Shown here: one piece after another, positions 1 to 5,422 of the stretch
How the letters are laid out: every line of letters begins with the position of its first letter
Position numbering within the stretch: position 1 is the first letter of the stretch
Assembly (NCBI GenBank): GCA_937892925.1
Contig: CALBHX010000061.1
Span: 1 to 7,586, forward strand
Reading direction: 5' to 3'
DNA from: an uncultured Lentisphaeraceae bacterium
Lineage (GTDB): Bacteria; Verrucomicrobiota; Kiritimatiellia; RFP12; DVOR01
DNA length: 7,586 bases
Position numbers and translations under genes: made by a program
Notes under the pieces: model-generated
What the model was told of the DNA's origin: nothing
Database searches by the model: none
The model's input: only the letters and a program-made list of their open reading frames with translations

Positions 1-227
1 AGGAATGTAACTGTGGTCGTTGATGCGGAGATTGTGGCGGTGAAAATCGTTGGGGGGGGATTACATAGAAACGTGGATGAAAGATTGTAGTACCTCAGCA
101 GGGGTTCAATGCGCGCACGTGCATACCGTTACGGTTGCTGGGAAAAGTTGATGGAGACCATCTGAAAGTGTCCGAGGGCAATATAATGTTGCACGTTAGA
201 AAGGATGTGATCAATCTTGGTGCATAG
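1..227 (+). pseudogene. Broken 3' fragment of a gene, possibly FMN-binding-domain protein
   Basis: The plus strand enters the window in an open frame reading RNVTVVVDAEIVAVKIVGGG, then HRNVDERL, and stops at TAG 88-90. A second frame beginning at base 87 continues for 46 codons (VVPQQGFN near its start, GKVDGDHLKVSEGN in the middle) to TAG 225-227. The first part has the alternating beta-strand pattern and the 'V-x-V-x-V...I-x-x-V-K-I' look of FMN_bind domains (NqrC/RnfG type), and a 'VPQ' segment often follows in that family. The C-terminal 'D-x-V-T/S-GAT' motif expected there is not intact, so the gene appears frameshifted and degenerate. The family assignment is weak. The fragment is convergent with the minus-strand operon that ends at 257, and I see no clear terminator between them. 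Confidence 0.25.
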
Positions 228-256
228 CCAATGAGTAACAAGCCGTCAGGCTAGAA

Positions 257-1156
257 TCACTCCATAATCTTACTTTTCAGGTAAAGGTTCGCGGTGCCGT
301 GACTGGGGATAGTGAAAACGAAGGTCTTCGGAGTTTTCCAAGAGCCGAGGTGTTCCTTGGGGATTGAGATTCGCAAAGGAATCCCTTGGTTGGTTGCCTT
401 GCCGACGGCTTCTACCATCATACCATCGCGCAACGGTGAGACCGTGACGGTGTTCCCATCCACTTCCTTGAGCTTCGGATCGTTCGCACCGGCAAGGGTG
501 TCGGGCTTAAGATAGACGACCATTGAGAAGTCCTTCTCTGTCTCATTAACAAAAATTGACCTCGGCACGACAACCCATGGTGTGCCGACACGCTTCGTCA
601 CCTTTAGGTAAACAGGTTGCTCGATTCCCATCTCTGGCCACACCGCCAGTTTCCATTGATGATAACCCACACTCAAACCCGACGGCGGCGTAAAGGTTGC
701 GAGCATTGGTTCTTGACAGTCTCCTTCCAATGAGAACACCTTAAAGGTCGCGGTCGTCTCATCATCCCCTAACGCAATCTCCGGCCTGGGCTCCACCCGC
801 CAACGCGGACGGATATCACCCTTTACCGTTGCCGCCGCAGACTTGCCACCCTCCGTGCGCAAAAAGAAGGTCTTTTGGAATAGGCCATCAAAGACGTTGC
901 TGTCCAAGATAAAGGTCGCCTTCACCGCCTCTCCCGGCGCAAACGTCCGCTTCTCCAGCACCAAGTCCGCGCACGAGCAGGTTCGGATGATGTCGCGTAC
1001 GACGATGGGCTTCTCCGTAGGATTGGTTACCGTCACAACGGACGAAGGGCGTTCCCCCTGCACGACCTTCCCGAAGTCCGTCACTTCCGGCGAAACGACC
1101 AATTGCGCCCACCCCATCACTGGCACAACTATGCTCATCAACAATGCACTTCTCAT
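257..1156 (-). CDS. Exported DUF1573-domain protein
   Basis: This is a 299-residue predicted exported protein. Residues 1-18 are a short signal peptide (hydrophobic run ALLMSIVVPVMGW, likely cleavage after WAQ). Residues about 20-110 form a DUF1573 domain, an Ig/ASPM-like beta fold: 'DFGKVVQGE', 'VTVTNPTEKPIVV', a Cys-Ser-Cys at 60-62 and 'FAPGEAVKATF' match the family pattern of DFG, N-x-x-x-x-P-L, T-x-C-x-C and P-G-E. The remaining ~190 residues are beta-rich and look like one or two further, more divergent Ig-like repeats. DUF1573 proteins are periplasmic or surface proteins of unknown biochemical role. The start is supported by AGGAG seven bases upstream. The gene follows the HEAT-like gene by 12 bases, so the two are surely cotranscribed and may act together at the envelope. 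Function beyond that is unknown. Confidence 0.9.
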   Translation of the reverse strand: MRSALLMSIVVPVMGWAQLVVSPEVTDFGKVVQGERPSSVVTVTNPTEKPIVVRDIIRTCSCADLVLEKRTFAPGEAVKATFILDSNVFDGLFQKTFFLRTEGGKSAAATVKGDIRPRWRVEPRPEIALGDDETTATFKVFSLEGDCQEPMLATFTPPSGLSVGYHQWKLAVWPEMGIEQPVYLKVTKRVGTPWVVVPRSIFVNETEKDFSMVVYLKPDTLAGANDPKLKEVDGNTVTVSPLRDGMMVEAVGKATNQGIPLRISIPKEHLGSWKTPKTFVFTIPSHGTANLYLKSKIME

Positions 1157-1168
1157 CTGTGGACTCCT

Positions 1169-2125
1169 CTACTTTTCAATTCGCTTTATCGCCGCCTCAA
1201 CCGCAGGACGAAGACGCACGTTCTCTTTCTTCGATAAGACATCCTCCAACAGCGCGACATCCTCCCGTTGGCGAAAAAGTCCCAACGCTCCGATGGCTGC
1301 CACACGTTGTGTCGCGGAGAGCGACTCATCCCTGACGATGCTGCGGATGAGCGGCAACAACTCCGTATAATCGCGTTCTGCTGCAATCTGCGTGGCTGTA
1401 ATGCGTGCCGCCTCATGCGTGTCCCGTTCGTACAACAACGAAGCCACCCGCTCATTCACAAAATGCCGTTGCTCATCATCCTCGCCCGGTGTGTGCACCA
1501 ATGCAATCAATGCCGTACCTGCATATGAGGCTCCCGGCACCAATGCCGCCCGTTGCAGACACGCATAAATCCGCGCCCGCTCCTCCGCATCTTGAGAGGC
1601 CTCCTGTAAGGCACCCAGATGCTGAATGCAATAATCCAACATCGCCACGCCATAAGCCTTGGAGTCAAACATCGCAATCAGTGTTTCCGAAAGTTCCGGC
1701 GATACCTGCCTCTGCGTCCGAAGTACATTAATAATGTCATTCTTCAACGCATCCACCCGCTCCTCACGCAACACATCCTCGGTCAAGCGTAAATACCCTA
1801 AAAGTGCCGTCACCGCTTCCTCCGGCAACTCTTCTCCCAACTTCCACACCGCCTTCGACCGTGCCCCATAGCGTCGCGCCGTTGCGTCATCCTGCCCAAT
1901 CACCACCTTGACCAACTGCGAGACCTCCACGGTAAGTTCTTCCAGGTGAGTAGCACTTACAGGGGTCTCTTTGGGTTTGAGTTTTACCCCCTCTAACCTT
2001 TGTCCCTGCGCCTCTCTCGGCCGCGGAAACACAACGACACGCTTTCCCTCCCCACGCTTCCATACCCACACGACCATTGCCGCAATCAACAATAACCCAA
2101 AGATGCCATACCATCTCATCCTCAT
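1169..2125 (-). CDS. Membrane-anchored HEAT-repeat-like protein
   Basis: A 318-residue protein of unknown function. Residues about 6-22 form one transmembrane helix (YGIFGLLLIAAMVVWVW) followed by basic residues, so it is probably an N-terminal anchor. A Pro/Arg-rich linker follows to about residue 60, and the rest is almost entirely helical. The C-terminal part (about 245-318) shows HEAT-type helical pairs: 'LLPLIRSIVRDESLSATQRV', 'AAIGALGLFRQREDVALLED' and 'RLRPAVEAAIKRI'. Such solenoids usually bind proteins, so a scaffold role is inferred. The stop codon is TAG, immediately followed by the AGGAG that serves the downstream DUF1573 gene. A purine-rich GAGAGGTGAT lies 11 bases before the chosen ATG; a second ATG two codons later is also possible. 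I see no convincing promoter upstream. Confidence 0.85.
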   Translation of the reverse strand: MRMRWYGIFGLLLIAAMVVWVWKRGEGKRVVVFPRPREAQGQRLEGVKLKPKETPVSATHLEELTVEVSQLVKVVIGQDDATARRYGARSKAVWKLGEELPEEAVTALLGYLRLTEDVLREERVDALKNDIINVLRTQRQVSPELSETLIAMFDSKAYGVAMLDYCIQHLGALQEASQDAEERARIYACLQRAALVPGASYAGTALIALVHTPGEDDEQRHFVNERVASLLYERDTHEAARITATQIAAERDYTELLPLIRSIVRDESLSATQRVAAIGALGLFRQREDVALLEDVLSKKENVRLRPAVEAAIKRIEK

Positions 2126-2146
2126 AAGGCTAGCATATCACCTCTC
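2122..2146 (-). promoter_or_regulatory. Ribosome-binding region with four-codon leader frame before the HEAT-like gene
   Basis: On the minus strand GAGAGGTGAT (2137-2146) is followed at once by an ATG (2134-2136). That ATG opens a four-codon frame, M-L-A-L, ending in TGA (2122-2124). This stop overlaps the main ATG (2123-2125) as ATGA. The Shine-Dalgarno-like element may simply serve the main start at long spacing, or the mini-frame may couple by reinitiation. The arrangement is visible, but use of the mini-frame is unproven. Confidence 0.3.
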
Positions 2147-2201
2147 CCATAAGCCTTCAACCTCTATCACTCTTTACTAGATATTTAGTTAATGATTACA
2201 C

Positions 2202-2222
2202 ACACCATAATAGGACTGGTGT
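2202..2222. repeat. Inverted repeat ACACCA-N9-TGGTGT
   Basis: Perfect 6-base arms (2202-2207 and 2217-2222) are separated by nine bases, in the AT-rich intergenic region upstream of the minus-strand HEAT/DUF1573 operon. The repeat lacks a T-tract, so it fits an operator or a chance palindrome better than a terminator. No promoter core can be firmly placed beside it. Confidence 0.3.
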
Positions 2223-2376
2223 ACTGAAATGAAGAAGCCTTACCTAAATCTCAAATCCGTACTCCGTACACAGCGCAAGCAAATAATTTTTGATTACGAA
2301 GGAAAAGAACTGAATAACGAGGGCGCACTACACCATCATCGGCGTGGTACTTATGCATCAAAGAGGGGCGAGCAAA

Positions 2377-2410
2377 AGGAATGGGGAAGCTTGCCCTTCC
2401 CCGTTTTCCT
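2377..2410. terminator. Hairpin, probable bidirectional terminator
   Basis: A 7-bp GC-rich stem (GGGGAAG 2383-2389 with CTTCCCC 2396-2402, 6-base loop) is extended by AGGAA/TTCCT (2377-2381 with 2406-2410) across a small internal loop. On the minus strand it lies about 40-75 bases beyond the end of the frameshifted gene at 2452-2723 and is followed by TCCTTTT, so it would end that transcript. On the plus strand a GTTTT stretch lies within the distal arm. The U-tract is short, so efficiency is uncertain. Confidence 0.5.
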
Positions 2411-2451
2411 GTTAGCTTAGACGGAGAACCAAGCCATCCTCGTATGGCATC

Positions 2452-2723
2452 CTACGTGTATCCATTACGGTAGGAAGGCCGTGGCATCATCTCCACGAAC
2501 TCCAAGGAGACCCTAAGCTCGGCTTCCACGGGCTCGCTGGCGAGGTGGGCTTTTAATACCTTCTTGGGCGTTCCTCAAACTCCACAAGCAAGCCCACATC
2601 GTCATCCTCAAGCGGCGCGATCTGTGTCCCCTTGAGTTCCCCATCAATGCACACAGCCACCCGAAGGCGAAGCTCGTCACAACACGCTTCTGTTAGCGCT
2701 TTGACGAATATGTCTTTGTCCAT
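2452..2723 (-). pseudogene. Small unknown protein gene broken by a -1 frameshift
   Basis: From ATG 2721-2723 the frame reads MDKDIFVKALTEACCDELRL, then VAVCIDGELKG and DDDVGLLVEFEERP, and ends at TAA near 2555 after RRY. At the same point the -1 frame continues without a break as KKVLKAHLASEPVEAELRVS, then LEFVEMMPRPSYRNGYT, to TAG 2452-2454. Both halves have ordinary coding composition (acidic/hydrophobic alternation), and together they would make about 90 residues. This suggests one gene that lost a base near 2560-2568. The sequence there (CGCCCAAGAAGG) is not a canonical X-XXY-YYZ slippery site, so programmed frameshifting is unlikely. I do not recognise the family. No strong Shine-Dalgarno precedes the ATG, and the same frame stays open upstream to 2846. 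The gene lies in an array with the two phage-like genes upstream on the same strand. Confidence 0.5.
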
Positions 2724-3039
2724 TACGATTTCTTGCCTAGTTCCATTGTGGCAAAGACCCAAGGAGAAGTCTAGAGGTGTCTTTTTCATAAAGTTCAATC
2801 TTTGTTGCGTTGTGAAGATAAGCCCGCTTCGCGGAAACTCGGGCAAAGAGGCAACCGTTCCCTCATTTGCTGAGCTTATACTGGCGCAACCCCCAATTTA
2901 CAGTCAGGGGTTTATTATTCCAATGCGAACGTTTATGCTTGCTATCATCCGTCGAATGAGCGTTGGGAACGAATACCTTTGCACCTTGTTCTGAAACAAA
3001 AGACTTCCTCCCAATGTGGGAAGATGCCTCTGCGATGAA
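2724..3039. other. Intergenic stretch without a supported gene
   Basis: The plus strand is open here (to about 2994) but has no ribosome-binding site and no protein-like composition. The minus frame extending the 2452-2723 gene upstream to 2846 also looks non-coding. The only structure seen is a hairpin at 2888-2912 (AACCCC / GGGGTT, 13-base loop) followed on the plus strand by TTATTATT, which is at best a weak terminator, and an imperfect CTTCC..GGAAG hairpin near 3004-3023. Confidence 0.4.
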
Positions 3040-3237
3040 TCACGCATCATTTATATACTTCATGACGGTACGCAAAAGGTGGCCATAATCTTTTACCTTC
3101 GTTTCCTCCTAAACGGTGTGAATAAACTCATCATCATATCCCCCTTTCCTTAGTGCGCGACTCACACATCCTAAAATGGCGAAAGCGTTGCCATCGGTAT
3201 CAATCAACTTTACGGTAATGTGCGTAATGGAACTCAT
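3040..3237 (-). pseudogene. Phage/plasmid-type small conserved protein with in-frame TAG
   Basis: ATG 3235-3237 is preceded by AAAGGAG six bases upstream (AAAGGAGATAACG-ATG), an excellent start. The frame reads MSSITHITVKLIDTDGNAFA, then ILGCVSRALRKGGYDDEFIHTV, and meets TAG at 3109-3111 (codon 43). The same frame then continues EETKVKDYGHLLRTVMKYIN, DA, to TGA 3040-3042. The whole 65-codon frame matches from memory a small conserved protein seen on phages and plasmids, with 'VKL...DGNAFAILG.V..ALR.AG', then an acidic stretch, then 'DY.HLL.TVM.YV'. The part after TAG is therefore genuine family sequence, and TAG replaces one residue (CAG to TAG would be a single transition). Function of the family is unknown. 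As written, the product would be a 42-residue truncation unless TAG is read through. Confidence 0.7.
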
Positions 3238-3295
3238 TCGTTATCTCCTTTGTAGATTGCCCCTAGCACGGCTGCGCAAAGGGACAGGGCTGGTT

Positions 3296-3730
3296 TTATG
3301 CACGTTCGCCATCAAAATGAGCGAGCAGTTTGGCAACGAAAGGTTGTGTTTCGTCGGTGAGCAGCACACATCCCCAACCTCGGTCATAATTAAGGACGAC
3401 CTTCTAGCTGTCCCTTTCTTTGACGTAAAACGTGCCTATCCGTCCGCCCTCAATACCGAAACGGCTTCCCTCATCATACATCTTGGCCTCATACGTACAG
3501 GTTACGCCTTTGTGGCGAAGAGTACCGAAGTGCCGAAGACCACGTTGCCGTGTTTCGCGTATCCCCTCTTCGGCAGGTTTAGCTCGGAGCCTTGGCTCCA
3601 AGGAGGAGGCATCCAGTGCTATTTTGTACTCTCTACTAATTCTTCTCAGAGCATGCACAAGCAAACGAACCACCTATTCTTTATGCTCCGGAGTTTCGCA
3701 CTCACACTCACACGATTCTTTTCGTCCCAT
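3296..3730 (-). pseudogene. DUF7678-like phage protein in a frame with two in-frame TAGs
   Basis: ATG 3728-3730 has AAAGG six bases upstream and begins MGRKESCECECETPEHKE; TAG follows at 3674-3676 (codon 19). The same frame continues VVRLLVHALRRISREYKIAL and on for 89 codons to a second TAG at 3404-3406 (codon 109), then KVVLNYDRGWGCVLLTDETQ and PFVAKLLAHFDGERA to TAA 3296-3298. The segment 'YEAKMYDEGSRFGIEGGRIG' plus post-TAG 'NYDRGW' is the signature of a small phage/mobile-element family that I believe is catalogued as DUF7678 ('V-x-D-x-x-S-x-[FY]GI-x-GGRI ... NYDRGW'). That family is normally about 80-90 residues, so the Cys/Glu-rich N-terminal portion may be a separate upstream gene fused by stop loss; a GGAGCC/GGCTCC palindrome (3586-3599) lies between. 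No TAA or TGA interrupts the 144 codons. Function unknown. Confidence 0.65.
3586..3599. repeat. Palindrome GGAGCC-TT-GGCTCC
   Basis: A perfect inverted repeat lies within the 3296-3730 frame, between its Cys-rich N-terminal part and its DUF7678-like part. It has no T-tract. It could mark the old boundary between two separate genes. Confidence 0.3.
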
Positions 3731-3889
3731 AACACGCCTTTCATTCATTCCCATTGACTGGAGTGTTTGGATGGGAAAAAGAAACACCTCTTACACCATC
3801 CCGGGTTGACTCGCAATACCGATTGAGCGTCTTAGCATAAGCCTTGTCCGTTTCAGGAGAAACTGAGACGGAAGATTGAGAGAAAATGT

Positions 3890-3945
3890 AAAAAAAGGCG
3901 GGAACCAATAGCCTTTAGACTTTCTGGCCACCCCGTACGATGGCC
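3890..3945 (-). terminator. Second hairpin with T-tract plus adjacent hairpin downstream of the tRNA
   Basis: On the minus strand AAAGGC (3911-3916) pairs with GCCTTT (3894-3899) across an 11-base loop and runs into a string of seven T (3890-3896). That is the form of an intrinsic terminator. Immediately before it GGCCA/TGGCC (3926-3930 and 3941-3945) forms another hairpin. They lie downstream of the tRNA terminator. They may be a back-up terminator or part of an unrecognised structured RNA; no coding frame here is convincing. Confidence 0.4.
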
Positions 3946-3970
3946 GAAACCCTTTGATCCCGAGGATATC

Positions 3971-4001
3971 CAAAACAGAAAAGACCGGGCGACACCCGGT
4001 C
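3971..4001 (-). terminator. Intrinsic terminator of tRNA-Ala
   Basis: On the minus strand GACCGGG and CCCGGTC (3983-3989 with 3995-4001) form a perfect 7-bp GC-rich stem with a 5-base loop, followed by TTTTCTGTTTT. It begins 22 bases after the encoded CCA of the tRNA. Confidence 0.85.
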
Positions 4002-4022
4002 TTCCTCGTAAGCTCCTTTTTA

Positions 4023-4098
4023 TGGTGGAGGTAAGGAGAGTCGAACTCCTGACCTTTTGAATGCCATTCAAACGCTCTACCAACTGAGCTATACCCCC
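4023..4098 (-). tRNA. tRNA-Ala (anticodon GGC)
   Basis: The minus strand folds into a complete 76-base cloverleaf. The acceptor is GGGGGTA with TACCTCC, the D arm is GCTC-AGTTGGTA-GAGC, the anticodon arm TTTGA-ATGGCAT-TCAAA places GGC at positions 34-36, the variable loop is AGGTC, and the T arm is AGGAG-TTCGACT-CTCCT. The G3:U70 pair, the alanine identity element, is present. The discriminator is A and the 3' CCA is encoded (4023-4025). GGC reads GCC/GCU alanine codons. All stems are intact, so the gene is expected to be functional although the coding frames on both sides are decayed. Confidence 0.97.
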
Positions 4099-4114
4099 GA
4101 AAAGGAATGAACGC

Positions 4115-4144
4115 AGTATATCATCTCTGCTCCTGACAACGCAA
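4115..4144 (-). promoter_or_regulatory. Promoter of tRNA-Ala
   Basis: On the minus strand the -10 hexamer TATACT (4115-4120) lies 16 bases before the tRNA 5' end. TTGCGT (4139-4144) lies 18 bases further upstream as a plausible -35, and an A-rich run upstream (AAAAAATAAG, AAAAAAAGC) resembles an UP element. The -10 is good and the -35 is approximate. Confidence 0.55.
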
Positions 4145-4253
4145 GCTTTTTTTCTTATTTTTTACTCCGACTTCAAATCAGGCGTAAGGTCGAGACAGAT
4201 TTGCGATAGTTCCACTAGACTTTATGTTCTCCTTATACCGAGTTTCACAGGTC

Positions 4254-4499
4254 TCAGGGCTGACTCATTTTCCCAACCACTCCGCCAATAAGACTACTCT
4301 TTTTACCACTGAACTTCCCCGGCAGAACGCATTCCGTCCGAATCCATTGCGCTGCCGGGAACACCCGCAACATACTGTCCGCAAAGCATCATTCAAAACG
4401 GTTCGGATCCCGCGTGTTACGGACGACTCGTTTCCCGGCCGATACTACGAAGGTAACCCGCCCTGAGGAACAGGAATCATCGTGCCATCCACCCGACAT
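4254..4499 (-). pseudogene. Small unknown gene with good ribosome binding site and in-frame TGA
   Basis: ATG 4497-4499 has GGAG seven bases upstream (GGAGAGGGAGA-ATG). The frame reads MSGGWHDDSCSSGRVTFVVS, then AGKRVVRNTRDPNRFE, to TGA 4389-4391 (36 codons). It then continues without stops as CFADSMLRVFPAAQWIRTEC, VLPGKFSGKKSSLIGG and VVGKMSQP, to TGA 4254-4256. Both halves have protein-like composition, so this may be an 81-codon gene with a nonsense mutation, or a genuine 36-residue peptide followed by chance open sequence. I do not recognise the family. The frame is also open upstream to a TTG preceded by GGAGGAAAG directly after the TAG at 4566, so a longer N-terminus is possible. TGA is followed by TGC and no selenocysteine-type stem is evident, so decay is favoured. 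Confidence 0.4.
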
Positions 4500-4565
4500 T
4501 CTCCCTCTCCGAAAAAAGGTAAGGCTCCTCATGCTTTTGTGCGTATGATAAAACAACTTTCCTCC

Positions 4566-5143
4566 CTAGGAGTGAACAGCTGAAATAGAAAAATCCGCAC
4601 CGCCGATCTTGATAGCCGCACCGCCGGGAACCTTCCCCGAAAGCTTCACTTTCGAAGCCACCTCCAGTACAGACGCCTTAAGTTTTGAGAAAGTTCCAAA
4701 ATCCACCGCCGTTACATGTTCAATATCTACGACCTGCTTTATTTGTTTCACGACCTTTTTTCCCATTTCCTGATTTTGTAAGATTTTTCTAAAAGCAGTC
4801 CTAACTGTACCGCCTCCTCTGAAGCCAAACCTCCATACAAGAGAACGACACATCAATGTGAGATCGCCTCGAACTGAAGACGAACCACCACTCCGAAAGC
4901 CGTCAGGCGCACCAGAACCCAGCGGGCATCCAACTCAGAGCGTCCCCGTATCACTAACCACCACGTTACCTACCATTTTATCCAACAATGCCGTCATCAT
5001 TGGTTTCGTTCGGTGACAAATGCAGCTATTTCCCGCACCGTTACCGCTCCTTTTGCAAACAATAGATGAAGCATATCACCATAAGAAAGCTTTAATGCCG
5101 CCAAGCCCACACACACGAACGTGGCCAAACGCCAAAGACGGTT
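4566..5143 (-). pseudogene. Composite remnant of unknown gene(s), readable only across frames
   Basis: Several consecutive minus-strand segments look coding but lie in different frames. Segment 5143-5000 (48 codons) contains AALKLSYGDMLHLLFAKGAV and TVREIAAFVTERNQ, resembling the first helices of a winged-helix/HTH domain, and ends at TGA 4997-4999. Segment 5000-4935 is MMTALLDKMVGNVVVSDTGTL. A third frame gives ELDARWVLVRLTAFGVVVRL, QFEAISH, TGA 4853-4855, then CVVLLYGGLASEEAVQLGLL, LEKSYKIRKWEKRS. Just past a run of six A (about 4754-4761) another frame takes over: KKVVKQIKQVVDIEHVTAVD down to GGADFSISAVHS and TAG 4566-4568. One or more genes eroded by indels is the best reading. The last frame is open from 4856 (95 codons from ATG 4851-4853) and could be mis-called as an intact gene. 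No family recognised. Confidence 0.4.
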
Positions 5144-5204
5144 TCATTCATACAAACATGCAATCAAAAAACCAAAGTTTCGTTTCATAGTCGCACGCTA
5201 TCCC

Positions 5205-5217
5205 ACCTATTATAGGT
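5205..5217. repeat. Palindrome ACCTAT-T-ATAGGT
   Basis: A perfect inverted repeat with 6-base arms and a single central T lies about 205 bases upstream of the moxR start, in AT-rich sequence. It has the form of a small dimeric-repressor operator. No linked promoter can be fixed. Confidence 0.3.
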
Positions 5218-5297
5218 AGACATCTAGTTAAGATAACCCCTTCCGCAACGTCCTTTGGACACCTCGTTCCCGCCCATTCGATTACCTCATCTCATCA

Positions 5298-5340
5298 TCA
5301 CAAGCGCTCTACTGCAGAGATTTCGTCTGCTTTCTTGTGA
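5298..5340 (+). repeat. Inverted repeat TCACAAG...CTTGTGA in the moxR leader
   Basis: Seven-base perfect arms (5298-5304, 5334-5340) enclose 29 bases containing a smaller CTCT/AGAG hairpin. The repeat ends 82 bases before the moxR start and could be a folded leader or a regulator site. There is no T-tract. I see no sigma-70 promoter with correct spacing between here and the gene; TTGACT (about 5379) and TATTAT lie too close together. Confidence 0.25.
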
Positions 5341-5422
5341 AACGACACCACAAGATCCCTGATTCAAAGTCGGTATGTTTGACTAGGAAATGATATTATA
5401 TCTCTCAATGAAAGGAGTTGCC

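Noticed and set aside
2229..2420. Plus-strand 63-codon frame starting MKKPYLNLKS
   Set aside because: No Shine-Dalgarno, no recognisable family, and it runs through the terminator hairpin at 2377-2410.
2555..2570. Programmed -1 frameshift site
   Set aside because: The sequence CGCCCAAGAAGG does not fit the X-XXY-YYZ pattern, and no stimulatory hairpin or upstream Shine-Dalgarno is evident; a base loss is simpler.
2632..2994. Plus-strand open frame of 120 codons
   Set aside because: No ribosome binding site and composition not protein-like; it overlaps the minus-strand frameshifted gene antisense.
3176..3757. Long plus-strand open frame of 193 codons
   Set aside because: It has no ribosome binding site and no recognisable domain, and it lies antisense to minus-strand frames that carry good start signals and family motifs.
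4389..4391. Selenocysteine at TGA in the small gene
   Set aside because: No SECIS-like stem-loop is seen after the TGA, no selenoprotein family is recognised, and neighbouring frames are decayed.
4224..4466. Plus-strand 80-codon frame
   Set aside because: Antisense to the better-supported minus-strand small gene at 4254-4499; no ribosome binding site.
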